Shown: positions 44,559-52,737 of the stretch, one piece after another
Position numbering within the stretch: position 1 is the first letter of the stretch
Layout of the letters: every line of letters begins with the position of its first letter
Assembly: GCA_913009825.1 (NCBI GenBank)
Contig: CAJVYQ010000007.1
Location: forward strand, 1 to 64,000
DNA: 64,000 bases
Direction: 5' to 3'
Source: an uncultured Deferribacteres bacterium
Lineage (GTDB): Bacteria; Zhuqueibacterota; JdFR-76; DREG01
Made by a program: the position numbers and the translations under genes
Notes under the pieces: generated by a model
Told to the model about the DNA's origin: nothing
Databases searched by the model: none
What the model saw: only the letters and a program-made list of their open reading frames with translations

Positions 44559-44601
44559 TGTCACCCATTCAGTGGCTGTCTTTGTCACTCGATGAGTGAC
44601 A
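44559..44601. promoter_or_regulatory. Palindromic enhancer sites for the NtrC-type activator
   Basis: TGTCACTCGATGAGTGACA at 44583-44601 is a perfect 19-base palindrome. A weaker related site TGTCACCCATTCAGTGGCT lies at 44559-44577, its centre 24 bases away. They lie about 100-140 bases upstream of the sigma54 promoter, the expected position for activator dimers. Confidence 0.7.
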
Positions 44602-44697
44602 CTTCAGTAAATAATTTACATCGGATTCTTTTTTCTTTTCTCTGCAACTATCTGTTAATTAAATAATAATAATGGTACTAATAAAGTATTTTTTTAA

Positions 44698-44714
44698 TTG
44701 GCAATATATTTGCA
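44698..44714 (+). promoter_or_regulatory. Sigma54 (-24/-12) promoter
   Basis: TTGGCAATATATTTGCA has GG at -24 and GC at -12 with the correct spacing (consensus TTGGCACNNNNNTTGCW, one change). It lies immediately upstream of the receiver gene and the cytochrome operon, and just downstream of the sigma54 activator gene. Confidence 0.75.
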
Positions 44715-44746
44715 GAAGAGTTTGAAGAATTTTGAGGAGATTAAAT

Positions 44747-45112
44747 ATTGTCAAAAAAAAAAGGATATTGGTGGTAGATGATGAACCTCATATCTTAAGA
44801 GCCTTTAAGAACTTCTTAACTAATGAGAATTTTAAGATGACAGGTGTAAAGATCATTTCGGAAGCGGAAGAAATTCTACAACATATTAAAATGGATCTTC
44901 TCATTGTGAATATCGAGGAAAAGGATAATTCGACATACTCTGTGATAAAGAAGTTGCGGCAAGAGAGTCCGGATTTACCGATCATTGCCGTTAGCGCTTA
45001 TACAGAATTACAATACCGGGAGTGTTTTAAGGAACTTGCTTTTAATTCCTTTTTACCAAAACCCATAGATATATATTCACTTCGCCAAGCCGTGCATGCG
45101 TCACTCGATTAA
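44747..45112 (+). CDS. Receiver-domain protein lacking the phospho-acceptor Asp
   Basis: About 121 residues: RILVVDDEPHILRAFKNFL, then DLLIVNIEEKDNST, PIIAVSAYTEL and FLPKPIDIYSL. The acidic pair, the Ser and the Lys of a receiver are present, but the phospho-acceptor Asp (normally in xxLDIxMP) is Asn in IVNIEE. The start is uncertain: GAGGAG (44734-44739) is followed by ATT 44747 in frame. TTG 44748 is one frame away across a run of ten A's and would read MSKKKRILVVDDEP with one more A. It may be an unphosphorylatable regulator of the neighbouring kinase pathway. Confidence 0.75.
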   Translation: MVKKKRILVVDDEPHILRAFKNFLTNENFKMTGVKIISEAEEILQHIKMDLLIVNIEEKDNSTYSVIKKLRQESPDLPIIAVSAYTELQYRECFKELAFNSFLPKPIDIYSLRQAVHASLD

Positions 45113-45152
45113 TGCTCCGAATTACATTCTAATTAACCGAAAGGAAAAAACC

Positions 45153-46415
45153 ATGAAGAAGTTATTTTTGGTACTGTTTACTGCTGCAACGATGGGGGTT
45201 TTATTATGGGAAGTGCAATCGGTACAAGCTTTTCCTGTATTTGCGAGAAAGTATAAAACCAGTTGTTCCACCTGTCACTATGCCTTTCCCAAGCTGAATG
45301 CCTTTGGCAAAGCGTTTAAGAACAATGGTTTTCGCTACCCGGCCGGAACAGACGAAGAAATGAGAAAAGAAGAACCGGTTAGTTTAGGTTCCGAAGCCTA
45401 TAAAAAGGTCTTCCCCGATGCGATCTGGCCCACCGATATTCCCGGCACTCCCCCACTTGCATTTCGGGCAATTGGCAGGTTTCTCAAGTTCGATAAGAAC
45501 ACGGAAGATGGGAAATCATCCTTTGAAATGCCTCATGAACTGGCACTGCTTTTTGCGGGAACATTTGACGATCATATCTCTTATCATGGTGAAATTGAAT
45601 TTGAACATGCGGCTGAAATCGGTTATGATTTTAAAGTGCAGTACGATTTTAGCCCCGCCGCTCACCTTGCTTTTGGCACGGTAGGATTAAACCACATGAT
45701 GGCCGAAGATCTTAGATTGACAGCCAATCATTACAATATTGTTAACTTGAGGAACCAATCCGGCACCTGGCGGATTCGCAGCGGCGCTGCCGGCGGCATA
45801 GAATTGTGGGGGGCCGGGAATGGCCCCGGCGGAAGAGGTGGTTTCACTTATGCTGCCGGCGTGGGGAATGGCCAGCGCGACGGTGAAAATTATGATAAAA
45901 ACAAGAGTAAAGATTTTTATGGCAGAGTAACTTATAAAATCGGCGGCCTTGGCGAGATAGGAGGTACGGAAGGACAGGGAAGTTCAACCTCCGCTTTCTA
46001 CATCGACAATTCTTTCCGAATTGGCGGTTTTGCCTATTCCGGCACGGCCGTTGCCTATGCCGGTGATGATGATTTCTCCGTGATCGGCGGAGATATCGAC
46101 TGGTGGTTCAATCGACTGAATGTGGTCGCTGCCGCCATGCAGATGAAATCGACCTATGCAGGTTTTGAGCGTAAATCCTTTACCTATTTTTCAGAAGCCA
46201 ATTATGTTCTTTATCCCTGGTTGATCGCTTATGCCCGCTATGAATTTACCGATAAAAATACGGATGATAATATCGATGCGCAAACGACCATTCTGCCGGC
46301 CATTGTTGCCATGGTTCGGGCAAATGTAAAATGTTCTCTCGAGTATAAGATTCCTTTGGATTCTGCCGGTAAAAATACCGGTGGTTTGATTTTTCAAGTG
46401 GATTTTGGTTTATAA
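45153..46415 (+). CDS. Monohaem cytochrome-porin fusion, Cyc2-like in layout
   Basis: Start ATG 45153 (AAAGGAAAAAACC before it) gives about 420 residues. There is a signal peptide (MKKLFLVLF...VQAF). The mature N-terminus is FPVFARKYKTSCSTCHYAFP, with one c-type haem motif CSTCH, followed by KLNAFGKAFKNNGFRYP and ~350 residues of alternating beta strands typical of an outer-membrane barrel. Cyc2 iron oxidases share this arrangement (N-terminal haem plug plus ~16-strand barrel). A wider family of haem-tagged porins also begins FARKYxTSC, so iron oxidation is only one option. It heads the redox operon. Confidence 0.75.
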   Translation: MKKLFLVLFTAATMGVLLWEVQSVQAFPVFARKYKTSCSTCHYAFPKLNAFGKAFKNNGFRYPAGTDEEMRKEEPVSLGSEAYKKVFPDAIWPTDIPGTPPLAFRAIGRFLKFDKNTEDGKSSFEMPHELALLFAGTFDDHISYHGEIEFEHAAEIGYDFKVQYDFSPAAHLAFGTVGLNHMMAEDLRLTANHYNIVNLRNQSGTWRIRSGAAGGIELWGAGNGPGGRGGFTYAAGVGNGQRDGENYDKNKSKDFYGRVTYKIGGLGEIGGTEGQGSSTSAFYIDNSFRIGGFAYSGTAVAYAGDDDFSVIGGDIDWWFNRLNVVAAAMQMKSTYAGFERKSFTYFSEANYVLYPWLIAYARYEFTDKNTDDNIDAQTTILPAIVAMVRANVKCSLEYKIPLDSAGKNTGGLIFQVDFGL

Positions 46416-46448
46416 TATTACCTGTAAATATTTAGTCGTCGACAAAAA

Positions 46449-46485
46449 ACTTGCCCGGCTCACATTAGTTTTTGCCGGGCAGGTC
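46449..46485 (+). terminator. Hairpin in the intergenic gap of the redox operon
   Basis: TTGCCCGGC and GCCGGGCAG form a nine-base stem around a ~15-base loop. There is no clear U-run after it, so it may be an attenuator or RNA-processing site between the porin and the cupredoxin rather than a full terminator. Confidence 0.5.
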
Positions 46486-46553
46486 TGCTTAGAGGACACA
46501 AATGATACGGTCAAAATAAATATGCTCATTATTCAGTAGAAAGGAAAAAAGCT

Positions 46554-47144
46554 ATGAAATGGATTAACGGCCTGATCACGCTATCTTTTTTGATTTTTGT
46601 ATCGTCCGGAATGGCCGGTGATATAAAAGGGAAGGTAAAAGTAAGGGCGGCGAGAAATAGTGGTAATGTCGTGATTTATATTGATAAGGTTGAAGGAAAA
46701 GTTTTTGAACCTGCCAAAGGACATTCGGTTATGGATCAGAAAAATTTAGAATTCGTTCCTCATGTTTTTCCTGTGGTTGTGGGAACTACGGTGGATTTTT
46801 TGAATAGTGACGAGGTTCTGCACAATGTTTTTTCGCCGGATTGTCCGGATGGAAAATTTAACCTGGGTACCTGGGCAAAAGGGATTATGAAGTCTTTCAC
46901 GTTTAATAAGCCGGGCATTTCCACTATCCTTTGCAACGTCCACCCAGAAATGGAGGCCTACATTGTGGCTGTAAAAACGCCTTATTTTGCTGTAAGTGAT
47001 AAAGCAGGTAATTATATCATCAAAAATGTCCCTGCCGGAAATTACACATTAAAAGTTTGGCATGAAAAGAGAAAAGCCAAACCCCGGGAAGTAGCGGTTG
47101 CGGCTACAGGTGAAACAGCAGTTGATTTTGAACTGAAACGATAA
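46554..47144 (+). CDS. Periplasmic cupredoxin with C-terminal carboxypeptidase-regulatory-like domain
   Basis: A 196-residue protein. Signal peptide (~1-21, ending GMAG). The type-1 copper ligands are His in VLHNVFSP and Cys-His-Met in ILCNVHPEM. A short beta domain follows (AVSDKAGNYIIKNVPAGNYT), as in carboxypeptidase regulatory-like folds. It should be a mobile or tethered one-electron carrier in the periplasm. Its place between the cytochrome-porin and the quinone-linked complex makes it a plausible shuttle between them. Confidence 0.85.
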   Translation: MKWINGLITLSFLIFVSSGMAGDIKGKVKVRAARNSGNVVIYIDKVEGKVFEPAKGHSVMDQKNLEFVPHVFPVVVGTTVDFLNSDEVLHNVFSPDCPDGKFNLGTWAKGIMKSFTFNKPGISTILCNVHPEMEAYIVAVKTPYFAVSDKAGNYIIKNVPAGNYTLKVWHEKRKAKPREVAVAATGETAVDFELKR

Positions 47145-47173
47145 CTACAGACAGGTTCTGACCCGTAAAAAGT

Positions 47174-47707
47174 ATGCAAGGTTCGATGAATTTATTAAAA
47201 AATCAATGGTTTCTAATCGGGGCTGGTCTTTGCGGAATATTGATTCTTGTTGTCTTATTCTTAGTTTTGCCAAATGGAGAGGTGACCCAGCCGATTGCGT
47301 TTAATCATAAAAAACACCGGGACAACAATGTGCCCTGTATTGTGTGTCATCGATTTTACAAAGAAGAGAAAAGGGCGGGCATCCCGCCGGTGAACGTATG
47401 TATTACCTGCCATGAGGATGTTATTTACCCTACTCCGGAAAAGATTAAGATTCAAAATTATTTTAGCCAACATAAAGCAATCCCCTGGCAACAGGTTTAC
47501 AAAGTTCCCGGGCATGTATTTTTTTCTCATCGCCTGCATGTAAATAGGGGGAACCTGGCTTGCAAATCTTGCCATGGTGAAGTCGGGCAGCTTGAACAAC
47601 CCGTCACAAAACAGTTGATTCCGTTAAAAATGAAATATTGTATCGATTGTCATAAAACAGTCGAAACCATTGACAATCCGTATGAGTGCATCCGCTGTCA
47701 CCGGTAA
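47174..47707 (+). CDS. Membrane-anchored pentahaem cytochrome c, ActA/QrcA-like
   Basis: A 177-residue protein (ATG 47186 is an equally good start, MNLLKNQWFLIGAGLCGILI). One N-terminal membrane anchor (~10-33), then five haem motifs: CIVCH ~55, CITCH ~76, CKSCH ~130, CIDCH ~156, CIRCH ~172, with His-rich spacers (FNHKKH, FFSHRLH). Five haems with a single anchor is the pattern of ActA; QrcA has six. It would receive electrons from, or give them to, the complex encoded next. Confidence 0.9.
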   Translation: MQGSMNLLKNQWFLIGAGLCGILILVVLFLVLPNGEVTQPIAFNHKKHRDNNVPCIVCHRFYKEEKRAGIPPVNVCITCHEDVIYPTPEKIKIQNYFSQHKAIPWQQVYKVPGHVFFSHRLHVNRGNLACKSCHGEVGQLEQPVTKQLIPLKMKYCIDCHKTVETIDNPYECIRCHR

Positions 47708-47722
47708 ACAGGAGAACTACAG

Positions 47723-50149
47723 TTGGGAATTAAGCGAAGAGATTTTTTTAAACAAAGCGCACTGTTAGTATCGGCTGCCCACAGCGGACGCTGGGCCAGC
47801 CGGGCGGTTGCCGCACAGGAAAAAGACATCTTTCAGGGTTCGCAGAAGGCGGGGAAAGAAACCTGGAAAAATACTGTTTGCCGTTTATGTCCGGGAGGTT
47901 GCGGTATCCGGGTACGTTTAATTGATGAACAACCGGTTACAATTGCTGGAAATCCAATCTCTCCGATCAACCATGGCGGACTTTGTCCTACCGGCCACTC
48001 AGGTTTGCAACAATTATTTCATCCTGATCGAATTTCAGCCCCGTTAAAGAGAGTTGGCGAAAAAGGGTCCGGGAAGTGGGAGACAATATCCTGGCCGGAG
48101 GCTTTACAAATGGTTGCCCAAAAATTGCTTGCTCTCCGCAATCAGGGCAATCCCCATCATGTGGTTTTCCTGCATGCCGGTTTCCGCGGTTCAACGGCGC
48201 GTTTAGTGCAGCAATTTATGTCCGCTTACGGTTCGCCAAATGTTATCTCCACCCGGGAGGAAAATCCTTATGCACTGCCTTTTTTAACGATGCACGGCAG
48301 AAACGCGCGCCCAGCTTATGATTTTTTAAATTCACGTTTTATATTAAGTTTTGGCAAAGATTTTTTGGGAACTGAAGGGCCGCCTGCCTGGATGGCTAAT
48401 ATCTTTAGTGAAACACGACAACCTCACCGGGAGTTTCAGACTCATTTTGTCCAGATCAGTTCCCGGTGCTCGATGAGTTCGGCAAAGTCCGATCTATGGC
48501 TGCCGGTTTATCCCGGTACTGCCGGAGCATTGGCTTTGGGTATTGCTTATATTTTGATTTTAGAAGATCTCTATGATCACCAGTTTGTGGAAAATTTTAC
48601 CTTTGGTTTTGCTGATTGGATTGACAATAAAGGAAAACCACATTCCGGATTTAAAAATTTGGTTCTTAAAGAGTATTATCCGGAAAAAGTGGCTAAAATT
48701 ACCGGCGCGCCGGTAGATGTAATCATCCAATTGGCCCGGCGGTTTGCCGGCAATAAACCTTCTATCGCCATTTATGGTGAAGAAGTAACCAATTATACTA
48801 ACCGTTTTTATTCCCAAATGGCCATTCATTCTTTAAATGCCTTGTCAGGTTCAATAAATATGAAGGGCGGCATCGTTATTCAGCCTGATAAATATCCCAT
48901 TTCCGTTCCGAAAAGCTTTTTGGATTCAATTGCCCGCAGAGGCCTGAAGCATGATCCACTGGATAAAGGTTCCAATGATCAAGTATCTTTGGTACAGTCT
49001 GATTTAGCTAAGTTTTTACGAAATATAGAAGAACAAAAACCTTATCCGCTGGAACTGGCTTTTCTCTTCCATACGAACCCGGTCTTTGAACTGCCGGAAA
49101 CGACACGTGTAAAACGACTTTTTGCCCACATTCCATACCTTATCAGTTTTTCCTCTTTTATGGATGAAACGACAGAACTGGCCGATCTCATTCTCCCCGA
49201 TCATACCTATCTTGAAAAGTGGGATTTAGATTTTGGCGTGCCCAATATACCGTTCCTGCATGTGGGACTGAGTCAGCCGGTTGTGGAACCGGTATTAGAT
49301 ACCCGGCACACAGGTGAGATAATCATACAATTGGCAAAGATGATCGATCCGTTGACCCGGACAGTTTCATCTCAAAATTATTTGCAGACGATTCGCTCGC
49401 AAGCTAAAATGCTTTATGATTCAGGTTCAGGTTTTATCCCCACCAGTGATTTTGGACAATTCATGTACACATATATGTTAGACCGGGGATTTAAATATTA
49501 TAAAGCAGAAGATTTTGAGCAGTTCTGGAAGGGGTTCGTAACACATGGCAGTTGGTTGGAAATGCCTGCGGGAACAGAGAATACTCGATCAGCCTTTCAG
49601 ACGCCTTCTAAAAAATTTGAATTTGCTTCTCAAATATTACAAGAACAGTTCAGTAAATATAAGAATAATTCATCCGTTCAAGAATCCCGGGACCCTGATT
49701 TGAAATTACTTCCCCATTATGAGCCTTGCGAATTTTCCGGTGCAGAAGATAAATATCCTCTGCATCTAATTCCATATCATTTAGTAACCTTATTCGAAGG
49801 TGAAGGAGCCAATCGGCCGTTATTGTTGGAGATGGTTGGTTATCCTCATCTAATTCGTTGGAATTCCTGGGCAGAAATCAACCCTGAAACAGCACATAAA
49901 TGGAAAATTCATGATAGTGATTGGGTTTGGCTGGAATCTGAAAAAGAGAGAATTAAAATCAGAGTAAAATATTTTCAAGGCGCCATGCCCGGTATCGTGT
50001 ATCTCCCAATTGGACTCGGACATACAACCTATGGATGCCATGCCAAAGATCGAGGAGTGAACCCAAATCAGATTTTAGCGTCTGGATGGGAACGGTTTAG
50101 CGGCCAGTTTGCCCGGCAAGCGACCCGGGTACGGATTCTGAAAATCTGA
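47723..50149 (+). CDS. Molybdopterin-oxidoreductase-family subunit, QrcB/ActB1-like
   Basis: An 808-residue protein from TTG 47723 (CAGGAGAAC before it). The twin-arginine signal is KRRDFFKQSALLVSA. The Fe-S motif is CRLCPGGCG, with the fourth Cys in GGLCPTG. The long MopB fold follows, with NPVFELPETTRVK, DLILPDHTYLEKWD and a C-terminal molybdopterin-dinucleotide-binding-like domain. The usual RPGTDGALAL is changed to YPGTAGALAL. In the order pentahaem - MopB - Fe-S - NrfD it matches Qrc (and ACIII with ActB split). In those complexes this subunit may lack molybdenum and serve as an electron wire. Confidence 0.9.
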   Translation: MGIKRRDFFKQSALLVSAAHSGRWASRAVAAQEKDIFQGSQKAGKETWKNTVCRLCPGGCGIRVRLIDEQPVTIAGNPISPINHGGLCPTGHSGLQQLFHPDRISAPLKRVGEKGSGKWETISWPEALQMVAQKLLALRNQGNPHHVVFLHAGFRGSTARLVQQFMSAYGSPNVISTREENPYALPFLTMHGRNARPAYDFLNSRFILSFGKDFLGTEGPPAWMANIFSETRQPHREFQTHFVQISSRCSMSSAKSDLWLPVYPGTAGALALGIAYILILEDLYDHQFVENFTFGFADWIDNKGKPHSGFKNLVLKEYYPEKVAKITGAPVDVIIQLARRFAGNKPSIAIYGEEVTNYTNRFYSQMAIHSLNALSGSINMKGGIVIQPDKYPISVPKSFLDSIARRGLKHDPLDKGSNDQVSLVQSDLAKFLRNIEEQKPYPLELAFLFHTNPVFELPETTRVKRLFAHIPYLISFSSFMDETTELADLILPDHTYLEKWDLDFGVPNIPFLHVGLSQPVVEPVLDTRHTGEIIIQLAKMIDPLTRTVSSQNYLQTIRSQAKMLYDSGSGFIPTSDFGQFMYTYMLDRGFKYYKAEDFEQFWKGFVTHGSWLEMPAGTENTRSAFQTPSKKFEFASQILQEQFSKYKNNSSVQESRDPDLKLLPHYEPCEFSGAEDKYPLHLIPYHLVTLFEGEGANRPLLLEMVGYPHLIRWNSWAEINPETAHKWKIHDSDWVWLESEKERIKIRVKYFQGAMPGIVYLPIGLGHTTYGCHAKDRGVNPNQILASGWERFSGQFARQATRVRILKI

Positions 50150-50207
50150 ATAAAAAGACATAGAAGTTTGCAACACCGGAAATAATAATTCTGGATATTA
50201 TTATATT

Positions 50208-50333
50208 CTAAATTGAACGATTGTAGGTCGATTTGATAAATCGACAATCTAAATTCATTTGATTTTTGAAAAAATAAAAACCCGTTCGATGTTTAAAAAC
50301 AATCGTAAAAATGGGTAAATTGCTCAATTCAGG
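50208..50333. repeat. Family D element inside the redox operon
   Basis: CTAAATTGAACGATTGTAGG at the left and AAATTGCTCAATTCAGG at the right are inverted; the inner hairpin is GTCGATTTGATAAATCGAC. It separates the MopB and Fe-S genes, which in relatives are usually adjacent. Confidence 0.9.
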
Positions 50334-50367
50334 GATATGTTATTTTTGAATTAAAGGAGGTTATTTT

Positions 50368-51060
50368 ATGCCCCGCTGGGGAATGGTAATCGATTTAAAT
50401 ACATGCACAGGCTGCGGCGCATGCATTGCCGCATGTAAAAACGAAAATAATGTGGCATATTCTTCACCGGAGGAAGCGGAAAATGGACGGGCGTTATCCT
50501 GGATCAATCTGCTTCCCCGCTATGAAGGTGAATTTCCCAATATTCATATTCAATACTATCCAATGTTGTGTATGCAGTGTGATAATCCGCCGTGCATTAA
50601 GGTTTGTCCGGTTCGGGCTACTTATAAAGCTGATAACGGTATAGTTGCACAGATTTACCCCAGATGTATCGGTTGCCGTTATTGCATGGCGGCTTGCCCC
50701 TATACTGTGAAATATTTTAATTGGTATGAACCGAAGTGGGAACCGGAAATGATAAAATCGTTCAATCCTGATGTGTCACTCCGCCCAAAAGGTGTGGTTG
50801 AAAAATGTACTTTTTGTCATCACCGCCTTATCGAGGCGCGGGAGGAAGCTATGGTAGAAGGAATTGAATTTCAAGAAGAACAGTTTGTCCCGGCATGTGT
50901 AGAAACCTGTCCGGCCAGGGCCATGCATTTTGGTGATTTGGATGATCCCAACAGCATGGTATCTAAACTTGCCAATAGTTCCAGAGCTGTCCGGTTTTTG
51001 GAAGATTTGGGAACGGAACCTAAAGTGTATTATTTATCCGCCAGTGAAAAGTTGATTTGA
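50368..51060 (+). CDS. Four-cluster ferredoxin-like subunit (QrcC/PsrB/DmsB-like)
   Basis: A 230-residue protein, AAAGGAGG upstream. It has four Cys groups: CTGCGACIAACK; CMQCDNPPCIKVCP; CIGCRYCMAACP; and CTFCHH with CVETCP. These bind four Fe-S clusters that link the MopB subunit to the membrane subunit. There is no signal peptide, so it probably co-translocates with the twin-arginine MopB subunit. The nine-base gap to the NrfD gene shows co-translation. Confidence 0.93.
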   Translation: MPRWGMVIDLNTCTGCGACIAACKNENNVAYSSPEEAENGRALSWINLLPRYEGEFPNIHIQYYPMLCMQCDNPPCIKVCPVRATYKADNGIVAQIYPRCIGCRYCMAACPYTVKYFNWYEPKWEPEMIKSFNPDVSLRPKGVVEKCTFCHHRLIEAREEAMVEGIEFQEEQFVPACVETCPARAMHFGDLDDPNSMVSKLANSSRAVRFLEDLGTEPKVYYLSASEKLI

Positions 51061-51071
51061 GGTTCAATTAA

Positions 51072-52400
51072 ATGTCTTACGATCCGGATGCAATTTTATA
51101 TGGCCCCATAGAAAGTCCGGGCAAAAGTTTTCGGTATACGGTTGCCGGGCTGATTCTTGTGATCTCGCTCGCTTTGTTCATGTATGTACGCCAGTTTGTT
51201 TTGGGATTAGGCGTTACCGGTATGAATGAACCGGTTACCTGGGGCTTCTATATTGTTAATTTTGTATTTTTCATCGGCATCAGCCATGCCGGCACTCTTA
51301 TATCTGCAATTCTCCGGCTTTCCAAAGCGGAGTGGCGCCGCCCAATTACGCGTATGGCTGAAGTGATTACCGCCATTGTTCTGGCCATCGGCGGTCTCCA
51401 TCCGATTATCGATTTGGGCCGGCCGGATCGCATCCTGAATATTTTCCGTGCCGGTCGACTGCAATCTCCCTTACTTTGGGACGTCACCAGCATTGCCGCG
51501 TATTTTACAGCCAGTACCGTTTATCTCTATGTGCCGCTTATTCCGGATATTGCCATACTGCGAGATCGCGGCGCAAAACCCCAATGGCTTTATAAATTCC
51601 TGAGTTGGGGTTTCCAGGGAACAAAGAAGCAAAAACATGTACTGGAACGGGCAATGAATATTTTGATGGTTATGGTTATCCCGATTGCTATTTCGGTTCA
51701 CACGGTTATTTCATATATTTTTTCCATGACCCTGCAACCGGGATGGCATAGTACCATTTTTGGCCCCTATTTTGTTGTAGGCGCCATTTTCTCCGGCATT
51801 GCCGCTCTGCTCATTGTAATGATCACTTTTCGCAAAGTTTTTCATTTTGAAGCCTATTTAAAAGAAGTGCATTTTCGCTACTTGAGTAACCTGTTATTGG
51901 TTATGGCATTGCTCTGGTTTTACTTCACCTTCTCGGAATATTTAACCGGCTATTTTGGCCACGAACCGTATGAGATGAAAGTGTTTTTTTACAAATTTAC
52001 CGGCAAATATGCGCCGCTTTACTGGGGAATGGTATTCTGTAATTTCATTCTGCCGGTAATTATATTAAGCAATAAAAAAACAAAGAAGATTCCTGGAATT
52101 TTAATTGCCTCTATCGGTATAACAATCGGTATGTGGTTAGAACGTTTGATTATTGTAGTGCCTTCACTGGCGAATACCAGGCTGCCTTATCCGACCGGAA
52201 TCTATATTCCTTCACTTACGGAATGGAGTCTATTTATCGGTGCGGTTGGGATGTTTATGCTCGGTTTTGTTTTATTCTCACGGTTTTTTCCTTTAATCTC
52301 TGTTTGGGAAATTAAAGAGGGACGGGAAACCAGTGTGAGAGAAGTTTCTGAGCGGTTGAAATCGTACCAGCCGGATCAAAGTTTAACAGAAACCGATTAA
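51072..52400 (+). CDS. NrfD-type quinone-interacting membrane subunit (QrcD/ActC-like)
   Basis: A 442-residue protein with about ten membrane helices. Conserved NrfD sequence: WGFYIVNFVFFIGISHAGTL, RRPITRMAEVITAIVLAIGG, LHPIIDLGRPDRILN. It has 10-helix ActC/QrcD length rather than the 8-helix PsrC length. This subunit binds menaquinone/menaquinol and may conduct protons. It is the membrane base of the complex. Confidence 0.92.
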   Translation: MSYDPDAILYGPIESPGKSFRYTVAGLILVISLALFMYVRQFVLGLGVTGMNEPVTWGFYIVNFVFFIGISHAGTLISAILRLSKAEWRRPITRMAEVITAIVLAIGGLHPIIDLGRPDRILNIFRAGRLQSPLLWDVTSIAAYFTASTVYLYVPLIPDIAILRDRGAKPQWLYKFLSWGFQGTKKQKHVLERAMNILMVMVIPIAISVHTVISYIFSMTLQPGWHSTIFGPYFVVGAIFSGIAALLIVMITFRKVFHFEAYLKEVHFRYLSNLLLVMALLWFYFTFSEYLTGYFGHEPYEMKVFFYKFTGKYAPLYWGMVFCNFILPVIILSNKKTKKIPGILIASIGITIGMWLERLIIVVPSLANTRLPYPTGIYIPSLTEWSLFIGAVGMFMLGFVLFSRFFPLISVWEIKEGRETSVREVSERLKSYQPDQSLTETD

Positions 52401-52518
52401 TATGCAGTTTAATTAAAACCTAAACCGGGCGATTCTTCTGTCATTCCGCCTGCCCGACGAATTGTCCACCTGTGCGGACAGGCAGGAGGGGAGGGATCTT
52501 TTTAATTTTTAACATCAA
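52401..52518. repeat. Family A-like half hairpin with GC-rich palindrome
   Basis: CTGTCATTCCGCC and GGGAGGGATCTTTTTAA carry inside them CCTGCCCGACGAATTGTCC...CTGTGCGGACAGGCAGG, a longer version of the mini-palindrome. The matching right arm (AAGATTCCTGCTGAATGACA) is at 52648-52667, beyond the family D element, so D may have inserted into A. Confidence 0.7.
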
Positions 52519-52635
52519 CCTGAATTGAGCGATTGTAGGGCGATTCGCTGAATCGCCGGCCGTATTTGTATTAAAAATGAAAATCCGTTTAGTAAAAAAA
52601 ACAAGGTCAAAAACAAGAGAATCGCTCAATTCAGG
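52519..52635. repeat. Complete family D element
   Basis: CCTGAATTGAGCGATTGTAG at the left and GAATCGCTCAATTCAGG at the right form near-perfect inverted ends. The left inner hairpin GGGCGATTCGCTGAATCGCC is uninterrupted. It is nested between the two arms of a family A hairpin. Confidence 0.9.
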
Positions 52636-52737
52636 ATCAAAATAACAAGATTCCTGCTGAATGACATTTCACTTAATCGGTGATAGTCTGAGGTTCATAA
52701 TCGCTCGATCAAGGTAAAATAAAACTTAGGAATTTAT

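Noticed and set aside
47723-50149. Assimilatory or respiratory substrate reductase (nitrate, tetrathionate, polysulfide)
   Set aside because: Not excluded by sequence, but the pentahaem subunit before it and the ten-helix NrfD after it fit Qrc/ACIII better, so no specific substrate was assigned.
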